A DNA stretch of 64,000 bases, from positions 1 through 64,000 of the forward strand of contig DASZOL010000078.1 of NCBI GenBank assembly GCA_035550795.1. The letters run 5' to 3'. How positions within the stretch are numbered: position 1 is the stretch's first letter; every line of letters begins with the position of its first letter. This DNA is from DASRDR01 sp035550795 (GTDB lineage Bacteria; Methylomirabilota; Methylomirabilia; Rokubacteriales; DASRDR01). This document shows, one piece after another, positions 34,586-42,579 of the stretch. Under the pieces are notes generated by a model. It was not told the DNA's origin. It did no database searches and was given only the letters and a program-made list of their open reading frames with translations. The translations under genes were made by a program, and so were the position numbers.

Positions 34586-35362
34586 CCGAGCGGGTCCGTT
34601 CGGGCCAGGCGGCTCGGCGGCCAGGCCGCGGTCGTCACCGGCGCCAGCCGGGGCATCGGCCGCGCGATCGCCCTCACCCTGGCCCGCGAGGGCGCGCGCG
34701 TCGTCGTGAACTACGCGCGCTCGCGCGAGCTGGGGGAAACCCTGGTGGCCGAGATCCAGGCAGCGGGGGGCGAGGCCCTGGCGGTGGCCGCGGACGTCTC
34801 GCGGGCGGACGAGGTCGACCGTCTGCTCGCGGAAACGATCCGCGCCTTCGGGCGCGTCCACACGTGGGTGAACAACGCGGGCGCCGACATCCTGACCGGC
34901 GAGGGCCGGACGTGGCCGGCCGCCCGCCAGTGGGACGAGGTGATGCGCGTCGACCTGAGGGGCACCTGGATGTGCTCGCGGGCGGCGGCGGACGCCATGC
35001 GGCGCGACGGCGGCGGCGCCATCGTCAACCTCTCGTGGGACCACGTGGACCACGGGATGGGGAATCCGACCGCCGCCATCTACGCCGCGGCGAAGGGCGG
35101 GGTGGCGGCGATGAGCCGATGCCTGGCGCGGGAGTTCGCGCCGGCGGTGCGGGTCAACGTCGTGGCGCCGGGCTGGATCCGGACCCAGTGGCTCGACGGC
35201 GCCGGCGCCGCGATCCAGCAGCGCGTCGCCGACGCGACGCCGCTCGGCCGGTCCGGAACGCCCGAGGACGTGGCCGGCGTGGTCGTATTCCTGGCATCGG
35301 CCGAGGCCGCGTTCATCACCGGCCAGACGCTGGCCGTCAACGGAGGCGTCGTGATGGCCTAG
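34571..35362 (+). CDS. Short-chain dehydrogenase/reductase, candidate pterin reductase
   Basis: A 263-residue classical SDR: cofactor motif TGASRGIGRAIAL, NNAGAD, a Ser in NLSWDH, and the YAAAKGG catalytic Tyr/Lys, ending in the usual FITGQTLAVNGG. An Arg after VVVNYAR at the end of the second strand favours NADPH. Pterin reductases such as FolM belong to this family. H4MPT users need a dihydromethanopterin reductase, and no other candidate is seen in the locus, so this is a candidate for that step. A general ketone reductase cannot be excluded. The GTG start lies in the same divergent gap as mfnB. Confidence 0.85.
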   Translation: MEARQPSGSVRARRLGGQAAVVTGASRGIGRAIALTLAREGARVVVNYARSRELGETLVAEIQAAGGEALAVAADVSRADEVDRLLAETIRAFGRVHTWVNNAGADILTGEGRTWPAARQWDEVMRVDLRGTWMCSRAAADAMRRDGGGAIVNLSWDHVDHGMGNPTAAIYAAAKGGVAAMSRCLAREFAPAVRVNVVAPGWIRTQWLDGAGAAIQQRVADATPLGRSGTPEDVAGVVVFLASAEAAFITGQTLAVNGGVVMA

Positions 35363-35520
35363 TGTCGACGAGCGCCCCGGACCACTACCCTTCGGCACCG
35401 GGACCGGACACCCGCGCGGCTGCCGCCGCGCGGGCGAGGATCGGGAAGGTCGCGAAGGAAGGAAGGGCCGGGGCGCGATGGAAGGACGACTGCGGGAGCG
35501 GCGTCCGGAGGAGGCGCACG

Positions 35521-35901
35521 ATGGCTGAAGAGAAGAAGCTGCCGGTTCTGCCCGACGACCAGATCGAGCGGAGGCTCAAGGACGAGCTGCCCGGGTGGTG
35601 GCACGAGGGTCGCTGGATCCGCCGCAAGTACAATACCGACGGCTGGCTGACGACGCTCGCGCTCGTGAACACGATCGGCTTCCTGGCCGAGACGGCCTAT
35701 CATCACCCGGATCTCGAGGTGACGTGGGGCAAGGTGTGGGTGAAGCTGCGCACCCACTCCAGCAACGGCGTCACCGACCGCGACTTCGCCCTCGCGAGGC
35801 GGATCGAGGACGCGGTGCTGTGGCGACCGGCCGCGGATTCCCACCTGGAAGGCACGCCCAACAAGTGGGTGAAGGGCGGCAGCCCCGACCGGCCCGCCTG
35901 A
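35521..35901 (+). CDS. Pterin-4a-carbinolamine dehydratase-like protein (PCD/DCoH)
   Basis: A 126-residue PCD-fold protein. The core motif YHHPDLEVTWGKVWVKLRTH and NGVTDRDFALARRIED matches the family (His-His-Pro, then Thr-His and a Thr-x-x-Asp turn). PCD normally dehydrates 4a-hydroxytetrahydrobiopterin, yet homologues lie in H4MPT clusters of methylotrophs that lack aromatic hydroxylases, suggesting a role with methanopterin. A very strong ribosome binding site (GGAGGAGG) precedes the ATG. It leads the PCD, DHPS-like, mtdB, DUF1464 and ATP-grasp run. Confidence 0.9.
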   Translation: MAEEKKLPVLPDDQIERRLKDELPGWWHEGRWIRRKYNTDGWLTTLALVNTIGFLAETAYHHPDLEVTWGKVWVKLRTHSSNGVTDRDFALARRIEDAVLWRPAADSHLEGTPNKWVKGGSPDRPA

Positions 35902-35941
35902 CCGACCGCCGCCTGCCGCGTCCCCGAGCGCCTTGGTCGCC

Positions 35942-37330
35942 ATGCCGAAGACCCTGTTCGTCACCGGGAAGCTTGCCGAGCCCGCCCTCCGCGCGACGCT
36001 CGAGCGCATGGCGCCCGACTTCCCGTACGAGGTGGCGGTCCTCCGGATCACCGTGGCGGCGCTGATGACCACGGCGTGGATCGCCCGGCATCTCCCCGAC
36101 CCCGCGGGCTGCGAGCGCATCGTCATCCCGGGCCTGTGCGAGGGCGACCCGCGGGCGATCGAGGACCGGTGGGGGGTGAGAACGGAGAAGGGGCCGGATG
36201 ACCTCCGGGACCTGCCCGAGCACTTCGGGCAGGCTGCTGGACAAGAGGAGTACGGCGCCCACGACATCCTGATCTTCGCCGAGATCAACAACGTGCCGTA
36301 TCTGTCCCACGAGGAAGTGGTGCGCGCCGCGACGTACTATCGCCAGAGCGGCGCCGACGTCGTCGACCTGGGCTGCTCGCTCGACCGGAAGCTCGAGGGG
36401 GTGGGCGACGTCGTCGGTCTCCTCAAGGCGCAGGGCTTCACGCTCAGCATCGACACCCTCGATCCGGGCGAGATCGTCGCCGCCGACCGGGCTGGCGTCG
36501 ACTATGTGCTGAGCCTCAACGGCCAGAACCTGGAGGTGGCCGCCCAGATCCGGGCCACGCCGATCGTCATCCCGGACTCCCCGCAGGACCTCGACACGCT
36601 GGACGGGAGCATCGCACGCCTCCAGGCGCTCGGGCGCCCCTTCATCGTCGATCCGGTGATCGAGCCCCTGGGCTTCGGGTTCGCGGCGGCGCTCGACCGC
36701 TACGTGCAGATCCGGGCGCGACACCCCGACGCCGAGATGATGATGGGCATCGGCAACATCACGGAGCTGACCGACGCGGACACGACCGGGATGAACGCGC
36801 TCCTCATCGGGTTCTGTCAGGAGCTCGGCATCCGGCACGTGCTCACGACCGAGGTGATTCCCTGGGCGCGCGGCGCGGTGCGCGAGGTCGACGTGGCCCG
36901 CCGCCTGATGTACGCGGCGCGCCGGCGCGGCGTGCTCCCGAAGCACATCGACGACCGCCTGCTGACCGTGAAGGACGCCCGCCCCAAGTACTACACCGAG
37001 GCGGAACTCCGCGCGCTGCACCGGGCGATCACCGACCCGAACTTCCGGATCGCGACCACCCCGGAGGCCATCTGCGTGTTCAACGACCGGGTGTTCGTCA
37101 CAGGCACCGACATCCAGACGATCTTCGAGCAGCTGCCGGTGGAGAACCCCGGACACGCCTTCTACCTCGGCAAGGAGCTGATGAAGGCGCGCTTGGCCCT
37201 CGTCCTTGGCAAGACCTACGTGCAGGAGCAGCCGTTGCGGTGGGGATACCTGACGCCCGGCGGTGAGGACACGCCTCACCGCCGCGTCCGGATCGAGGGG
37301 CGGCGGTCCCCGCGCACGCCGGACGCGTAG
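35942..37330 (+). CDS. Dihydropteroate-synthase-like protein of H4MPT biosynthesis
   Basis: A 462-residue protein, much longer than folate DHPS (about 280). An N-terminal domain (1 to about 110) with TLFVTGKLAEPAL and IVIPGLCEG precedes a TIM barrel with DVVDLGCSLDRKLEGV, FTLSIDTLDPGEI, PFIVDPVIEPLGFG and MMMGIGNITELTDADTTG, where DHPS binds pterin pyrophosphate. Relatives in methanogens are proposed to couple the pterin pyrophosphate to beta-RFAP. With HPPK and beta-RFAP synthase in the same locus this role fits well. The ATG at 35942 is preferred over a TTG 9 bases upstream. Confidence 0.88.
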   Translation: MPKTLFVTGKLAEPALRATLERMAPDFPYEVAVLRITVAALMTTAWIARHLPDPAGCERIVIPGLCEGDPRAIEDRWGVRTEKGPDDLRDLPEHFGQAAGQEEYGAHDILIFAEINNVPYLSHEEVVRAATYYRQSGADVVDLGCSLDRKLEGVGDVVGLLKAQGFTLSIDTLDPGEIVAADRAGVDYVLSLNGQNLEVAAQIRATPIVIPDSPQDLDTLDGSIARLQALGRPFIVDPVIEPLGFGFAAALDRYVQIRARHPDAEMMMGIGNITELTDADTTGMNALLIGFCQELGIRHVLTTEVIPWARGAVREVDVARRLMYAARRRGVLPKHIDDRLLTVKDARPKYYTEAELRALHRAITDPNFRIATTPEAICVFNDRVFVTGTDIQTIFEQLPVENPGHAFYLGKELMKARLALVLGKTYVQEQPLRWGYLTPGGEDTPHRRVRIEGRRSPRTPDA

Positions 37331-37376
37331 CACAGGGCGGACCGCGGATCGAGAGACGCGCGACGGGGAGGTGCGC

Positions 37377-38231
37377 ATGAAAAGACTGCTGCTGCAGCTC
37401 GACCCCGACAAGCATCCGAGCGCCTTCGACCGGATCGTCGCCCACGACGCGGGCGTGGACGACGTGCTGAGCTACGGCGGGATCGCGGCGGCCGAGGTGA
37501 CCCCGCTGATCCACGGCGCGATCTTCACGCGCGGGCCTGCCGAGCTCCGGCACACCGCCGTGTGGGTGGGCGGCACCGACGTCGGTGCCGCCGAGGCGCT
37601 GGCCGAGGCGGTCCAGCGGGCCTTCTTCGGCCCGTTCCGCGTCAGCGTCATGATGGACGCCAACGGGTGCAACACGACCGCCGCCGCCGCGGTGGCGCGG
37701 CTGGCCGGGGTCGTCGCGCTGGCCGGCACGCGGGCGGTCGTCCTGGGCGGCACCGGACCGGTCGGGATCCGGGCAGCGGCCTTGCTCGGGCGGGAGGGCG
37801 CGGCGGTGACGCTCTGCTCGCGGTCCCTCGACCGGGCGCGGGCCGCATGCGAGCACTTGAAGGCGCGGTTCGGCGTGCACGTCACCCCGCGCGAGGCATG
37901 GGACGAGGCGGGGGTGGCCCGCGCCCTCGAGAGCGCGGACGTCTGCCTGTCCGCCGGCGCCGCCGGTATCAGGTTCCTCCCGCGGGCGGTGTGGGCCACA
38001 CACCCTCGCCTCCAAGCGCTGGCTGACGTCAACGCGGTGCCTCCCCTCGGCGTCGAGGGCATCGAGGCAACCGACAAGGGGACCGAGCGCGACGGCAAGC
38101 GCGTCTTCGGCGCGCTCGGGATCGGCAGCCTGAAGATGAAGGTCCATCGCGCCTGCCTGGCGCAGCTCTTCGAGACGAACGACGCGGTCATCGATCTCGA
38201 GCGCATCTATGCGGTCGCGCGTGCCGCCTGA
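37377..38231 (+). CDS. mtdB: NAD(P)-dependent methylene-H4MPT dehydrogenase
   Basis: A 284-residue MtdB, oxidising methylene-H4MPT to methenyl-H4MPT with NAD(P). The N-terminal substrate domain begins RLLLQLDPDKHPSAFDRIVAHDAGVD. The Rossmann loop is AVVLGGTGPVGIRAA, followed by CSRSLDRARAAC and ADVNAVPPLGVEGIEATDKG. The C-terminal GIGSLKMKVHRACLAQLFE is typical. GGGGAGG lies before the ATG. It completes the chain Fae, MtdB, Mch, Ftr, Fwd in this window. Confidence 0.93.
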   Translation: MKRLLLQLDPDKHPSAFDRIVAHDAGVDDVLSYGGIAAAEVTPLIHGAIFTRGPAELRHTAVWVGGTDVGAAEALAEAVQRAFFGPFRVSVMMDANGCNTTAAAAVARLAGVVALAGTRAVVLGGTGPVGIRAAALLGREGAAVTLCSRSLDRARAACEHLKARFGVHVTPREAWDEAGVARALESADVCLSAGAAGIRFLPRAVWATHPRLQALADVNAVPPLGVEGIEATDKGTERDGKRVFGALGIGSLKMKVHRACLAQLFETNDAVIDLERIYAVARAA

Positions 38232-38260
38232 CTGCTGACGGCAGCCGGAGCCGCCTCGCG

Positions 38261-39355
38261 ATGCCGCGAGTCGTGGGCGTCGACCCCGGGACGCAGAGCT
38301 TCGATCTCTGCGGGCTCGGCGACGGGCGGGTCTTCCTCGAGGCGTCGGTCGGGGCCGACGAGGTGCGCCGGGACCCGGGGGCGCTCGTGGACCGGCTCGA
38401 GACGGCGCTTCCGCTCGACCTGATCGCCGCGCCTTCCGGCTACGGGCTTCCACTGGTCCCCGTCGCCGCGCTCGAGCCGACCCAGCTGGACCTGGCTGTC
38501 CTCGTCCGGCCCGAGGATCGGGACCAGCCGGAGCAGGTCGGCGGCCTCCGAGCGATCGTCGAGCGGATGCGCGCCCGCGGTCTACCGGCCATCCTCCTGC
38601 CGGGCGTCGTCCACCTTGACACGGTCCCGCCCCACCGGAAGGCGAACCGCGTGGACATGGGCACCGCCGACAAGCTCTGCGCCGCGGCGCTCGGCATCTG
38701 GGACCAGGGACGCCGCCTTGCGCTCCCACCGGCGCGTACCGCGTTCGTGCTCCTCGAGCTGGGCGGGTTCTTCAGCGCCGCGCTGGCCGTCGACCGGGGA
38801 CAGATCGTGGACGGGATCGGTGGCAGCGCCGGTGGGCTCGGTTACCGAGCGCTCGGCACGCTCGACGGCGAAGTCGCGTACGCCCTCGGCCGGGTGAGGA
38901 AGTCGGCCCTGTTCACCGGAGGGGCGGCCTTCATCGCGGGCGCCCCCGACCTGCCGCCCGAGGACCTGGCCGTCCGCGCAGCCGGCGATCCGCGGGCGCG
39001 CGTCGCCTGGGACGCGCTGATCGAGGCCGCCGCGAAGCTGGTCGCGGTGCTGCGGGTCGCCGCGCCGGGGGCGCGCGAGGTGCTGCTCTCCGGCCGCGTG
39101 GGCGAGGTGCCCGCGGTCGCGGACGCGTTGAGCGAGCGGCTCGCCGGCATGCTGCCCATCCGGCCCCTCGGGGGCTTCACGGCCCGGGCCAAGGCAGCCG
39201 CACAGGGCGCGGCACTCCTCGCCGACGGCCTCGCCGGCGGAACGCATCGGGACGTGGTGGAGGCGATGCGCCTCCGCGAGAGCCGCGGCACCGTGCTGGA
39301 CCACCTCTTCGTGGCCGGCGCGGACGAGGTGAGACGCCGCTTCGGGCTCGCGTGA
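38261..39355 (+). CDS. DUF1464 family ASKHA protein
   Basis: A 364-residue protein with an acetate/sugar-kinase-like fold: VVGVDPGTQSFDLCGLG (phosphate 1), AFVLLELGGFFSAALAVDRGQIVDGIGG (phosphate 2) and VLLSGRVGEVPAVADAL (adenosine site). DUF1464 proteins are found in archaea and H4MPT-using bacteria and are probably kinases, but I know of no substrate. Gene order (after mtdB, overlapping the next ATP-grasp gene by 4 bases) ties it to carrier synthesis. It might phosphorylate a furan or pterin precursor; this is a guess. Confidence 0.82.
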   Translation: MPRVVGVDPGTQSFDLCGLGDGRVFLEASVGADEVRRDPGALVDRLETALPLDLIAAPSGYGLPLVPVAALEPTQLDLAVLVRPEDRDQPEQVGGLRAIVERMRARGLPAILLPGVVHLDTVPPHRKANRVDMGTADKLCAAALGIWDQGRRLALPPARTAFVLLELGGFFSAALAVDRGQIVDGIGGSAGGLGYRALGTLDGEVAYALGRVRKSALFTGGAAFIAGAPDLPPEDLAVRAAGDPRARVAWDALIEAAAKLVAVLRVAAPGAREVLLSGRVGEVPAVADALSERLAGMLPIRPLGGFTARAKAAAQGAALLADGLAGGTHRDVVEAMRLRESRGTVLDHLFVAGADEVRRRFGLA

Positions 39356-40476
39356 GGATCCTGATCGCCGGTCTGACGACACGCGCCATCGCCGAGTCGG
39401 CCGTGCGCGCGAACGCGGCCGTCGTCACCGTCGACTACTTCGGCGACCTCGACCAGCAGCGTCTCTGCGAGACCCACTCGCTCAGGGGGCGGGGGCTCGC
39501 CTACTCCGCCGCGGCCATCCTCGAAACGGCGGAGGAGCTCGCCTACGACGCGGTCATGTTCTGCGGCGGCCTGGAGAACCACCCGGACGTCGTGGCCACG
39601 CTGGCTCGGGACCGGCTCCTGCTCGGCAACGCGCCGGACAGCCTTCGCCGGGTGCGCGACCCGGGCGAGCTCTTCCGGTATCTGGCCCGACGGGGCTTCG
39701 CGGTGCCCGACACGCGCTTCACGGACGATCCCCTGCCCGGCTCGGGTCGCTGGCTCCTTAAGCCGGCCCGCGGGGGCGGCGGTCAGGGCGTGCGCCCCTG
39801 GAACGGACGGCGGCCCACCTCGAGTCAGATTCTCCAGGAGCGCGTCGACGGCGTGAGCGCCTCGGCCTCGTTCGTGGCCGACGGCCGCCGGAGCGTCGTC
39901 CTCGGCTGGAGCGAGCAGCTCCATCACCAGCGGGGCTTCCGGTACGCGGGGAGCGTCGTGCCGCTCGAAGGCAGCGCGGCGGCGCGCGCGGAAGTGGCCG
40001 CGATCGCCGAGGCCCTGACACGGGAGTACGGGCTCCGCGGCCTGAACGGCTTCGACTTCATCCTGGGTGGGGATCGCCCGGTGGTCCTGGAGGTGAACCC
40101 CCGCTACTGCGCCTCCATGGAGCTGCTCGAGCGCGCCTCCGGCCTGTCGATGTTCGGCCTCCACCTGGCGGCCTGCCAGGGCCGGCTCCCGGCTGGCGGC
40201 GCCGAGGCCCCGGGGGTGTGGGGCAAGGCGATCGTCTACGCGACGCGCACCGTGGCGGCCCTTGACACGACCGAGTGGCTCGATCGGGGGGTCCGCGACG
40301 TCCCCCACCCGGGTGAGGTGATCCGCGCCGGACACCCCATCTGCACGGTCATCGCCTCGGGGCCCACGCGCCCCCTCTGCGAGGCCGCGCTGCGGACGGA
40401 AGCGGCGCGGATCCGGGCGGGGTGCCCACCGGTGTCCGGCCGAGGCACGGTTCGGGAGCCGGACGGCGACGAGTAG
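39352..40476 (+). CDS. ATP-grasp protein of the C1 cluster
   Basis: A 374-residue ATP-grasp ligase: RILIAGLTTRAIAESAVRA at the N-terminus, GRWLLKPARGGGGQGVRPW (nucleotide loop), ILQERVDGVSASASFV, and the metal site GGDRPVVLEVNPRYCASMELLE. The group is related to COG2232/COG1821 proteins that include archaeal tyramine-glutamate ligase (MfnD). In this locus it may attach glutamate to tyrosine or tyramine for the furan carrier. No tyrosine decarboxylase is present, which would fit the tyrosine-containing methylofuran described in Methylorubrum. The substrate is inferred only from context. Confidence 0.83.
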   Translation: MRILIAGLTTRAIAESAVRANAAVVTVDYFGDLDQQRLCETHSLRGRGLAYSAAAILETAEELAYDAVMFCGGLENHPDVVATLARDRLLLGNAPDSLRRVRDPGELFRYLARRGFAVPDTRFTDDPLPGSGRWLLKPARGGGGQGVRPWNGRRPTSSQILQERVDGVSASASFVADGRRSVVLGWSEQLHHQRGFRYAGSVVPLEGSAAARAEVAAIAEALTREYGLRGLNGFDFILGGDRPVVLEVNPRYCASMELLERASGLSMFGLHLAACQGRLPAGGAEAPGVWGKAIVYATRTVAALDTTEWLDRGVRDVPHPGEVIRAGHPICTVIASGPTRPLCEAALRTEAARIRAGCPPVSGRGTVREPDGDE

Positions 40477-40489
40477 GCCGCCGCGGCGC

Positions 40490-41353
40490 TCAGCGCGATC
40501 TGCCCGGCAGTGTCCACTCCGTCACGACGTGCCGCTGGACTCCCAGGCGATCGATGCCCATCTCGACCACGTCGCCCGGGTTCAGATAGCGCGGGGGCCT
40601 GGCTCCGTGGCCCACCCCGGCGGGCGTGCCCGTCGAGATCAGGTCCCCCGGCCAGAGCGACATGAAGCGGCTCACGTACGCCACCAGCTCCCGAACCGAA
40701 AAGACCATGTCGCGTGTGTGGCCGTCCTGTCGGCGCTCGCCGTTGACGGTGGTCCAGAGCCGGAGGGCCTGGGGATCCGGGATCTCGTCGGCGGTGACCA
40801 GCCATGGCCCCACCGGGCCGAAGGTGTCCGCGCTCTTGCCCTTCGTGGTGGTCCCCCCGTGCTCCATCTGGAACGCGCGCTCGGAGACGTCGTTGACGAC
40901 GCAGTAGCCGGCCACGTGCGAGAGGGCCCGGGCCGCCTCCAGGTAGCGCGCCTCGCGGCCGATCACCACCGCGAGCTCCACCTCGTAGTCAAGCTTGACC
41001 GCATCCCTGGGCCGCACGATGGGGTCGTGCGGGCCGCACAGCGCGCTCGGCGCCTTGATGAAGACGGTGGGCTCGTTCGGCAACGGCAGTCCCACCTCTT
41101 CCGCATGGTCCGTGTAGTTGAGCCCGATGCACACCATCTTGCCGATACCGACGAGCGGACAGCCCAGGCGGGAGCGTCCCTTCACGGCGGGCAGGCGCCC
41201 CGCCTTCACGCTCCGGAGCCGCGCCAGCCCGGCGGATGTGAGGAGCGCGGGGGTGACGTCCGCCACCACGCGCGACAGGTCGCGCAGCGTACCCTCGGCG
41301 TCGATGAGCCCCGGCTTCTCGGCACCGGCGCGGCCGTAGCGGACCAGCCTCAT
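40490..41353 (-). CDS. Fumarylacetoacetate hydrolase family protein
   Basis: A 287-residue FAH-fold enzyme. An N-terminal small domain precedes KMVCIGLNYTDHAEE and FIKAPSALCGPHDPIVRP. The metal ligands are in DYEVELAVVIG and VNDVSERAFQ, and GDLISTGTPAGVGHG lies near the end. Members cleave or isomerise beta-keto acids, for example 2-hydroxyhepta-2,4-dienedioate or acylpyruvates. The substrate is unknown. It is convergent with the C1 cluster, 13 bases after the ATP-grasp gene, and marks its right border. Confidence 0.9.
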   Translation of the reverse strand: MRLVRYGRAGAEKPGLIDAEGTLRDLSRVVADVTPALLTSAGLARLRSVKAGRLPAVKGRSRLGCPLVGIGKMVCIGLNYTDHAEEVGLPLPNEPTVFIKAPSALCGPHDPIVRPRDAVKLDYEVELAVVIGREARYLEAARALSHVAGYCVVNDVSERAFQMEHGGTTTKGKSADTFGPVGPWLVTADEIPDPQALRLWTTVNGERRQDGHTRDMVFSVRELVAYVSRFMSLWPGDLISTGTPAGVGHGARPPRYLNPGDVVEMGIDRLGVQRHVVTEWTLPGRSR

Positions 41354-41414
41354 GGGAGGTCGAGGGTAGCGCGCCCCCGGCGCGCTCCGCAACGGACCGG
41401 ATGGCCGGGGCCCG

Positions 41415-42452
41415 TCACGGCCGGCTTGTTCGGTCGTGAAGGACCCGGAGCGCTCCGCCGTCGGGCAGGAAGCCCGACCCCACCACCAGCCGACGCCCCC
41501 CCGCTTGCTCCGCCTCCACATGGCCGGTGGCGAGCACGCGCTCGCCGGCCTCGGCGGCGTTGCAGTACAGGCCCTCGAAGGCCACGACCTCGTCGAGCCG
41601 GCCCGGGCCCCCTTCGCGCCAGTGCACGTCCGCGATCCGGTAGACGGCGGGCAGGAACGCGGCCTCGCTCGCATCGGTGACGCGTGCCTCCACGGTCGCG
41701 CGGCCGAGGGGCATGTAGCGCCGCTCACCGTATACCTCGCCGATCTCGTGGTCCGCGCGCGTCGGATGCAGAGACACGTACCGCCCGCGGAAGAGCCGGT
41801 AGTGCCAGCGCCGCGATTCCAGGTCCGCCACCGCTCCCGCGTCGAGCCCGAAGCGGGCGGCCGTCTCGGCGCGCCACTGGAGGCGCCGGGCTTCCGGCAG
41901 CGGCGTGAGGCCCGCGCCCTCCAGGTCGTCGATCACCGCACGCAGTCGCCGGGCGCTGTCGGCTCCGTACACGAGGAGGTCGATGTCCGAGAACGTCGGA
42001 TTGTGGAGGCCCAGCAGGATGGAGCCCGAGACGCCGAATGCATCGAGGGGCACGCTCGACGCGTCGGCCAGCAGCGCCGCGAGATCCCGGGTCTCGCGCT
42101 CGAGGGGATCCGAGGGGTCGGCCACGATCTCGGCGAGCCGGCGTTCGGGCACGTAGTAGCGCGCCACCGCGTCCGCCGGGACATGCGAGAAGCGAAGCGC
42201 CGTGGCCGGATCCGTCCAGACGTACCGGGGGTGGGCGTCCTCGAGCCACTCCAGCGTCCGGTGAACGTGCCGAACGTGATAGTACGGCAGCGCCCGCCGG
42301 TAGGCGATCCCGCCGCGCGCCCACTTCCCGTCCCCGGCGGGCGTGTACTTGAGGTAGGCGGCGTAACGGCCCGGGGGATGAAGGTACCCCACCAGGCAGA
42401 AGAGGAGACCCTCCGTCGTCTCGACGAAGTCCCGGTCCTTCGGCGGCCTCAT
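41415..42452 (-). CDS. Nucleotidyltransferase-domain protein (COG1665-like)
   Basis: A 345-residue protein. The central FGVSGSILLGLHNPTFSDIDLLVYG is a DNA-polymerase-beta-like nucleotidyltransferase motif (Gly-Ser followed by Asp-x-Asp). It is preceded by a domain starting DRDFVETTEGLLFCLVGYLHPPGR and followed by an OB-like C-terminal part (VEARVTDASEAAFLPAVYRI). I recall this layout from archaeal predicted nucleotidyltransferases, where it is uncharacterised. The start at ATG 42452 begins a conserved block; the longer frame upstream is low-complexity noise. Its role is unknown. Confidence 0.78.
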   Translation of the reverse strand: MRPPKDRDFVETTEGLLFCLVGYLHPPGRYAAYLKYTPAGDGKWARGGIAYRRALPYYHVRHVHRTLEWLEDAHPRYVWTDPATALRFSHVPADAVARYYVPERRLAEIVADPSDPLERETRDLAALLADASSVPLDAFGVSGSILLGLHNPTFSDIDLLVYGADSARRLRAVIDDLEGAGLTPLPEARRLQWRAETAARFGLDAGAVADLESRRWHYRLFRGRYVSLHPTRADHEIGEVYGERRYMPLGRATVEARVTDASEAAFLPAVYRIADVHWREGGPGRLDEVVAFEGLYCNAAEAGERVLATGHVEAEQAGGRRLVVGSGFLPDGGALRVLHDRTSRP

Positions 42453-42579
42453 GCTCCGGATGCTACCCCCCGGGCATGGCCCGGTCCACCGCGGCGCGGT
42501 CCAGCGCGGCCCCGTCCTGTGAGGCCCATCCCGGCCCGCGCCTCGGCGACGGGGCCGGCGTATCCGGTAGAGTGTGGGG

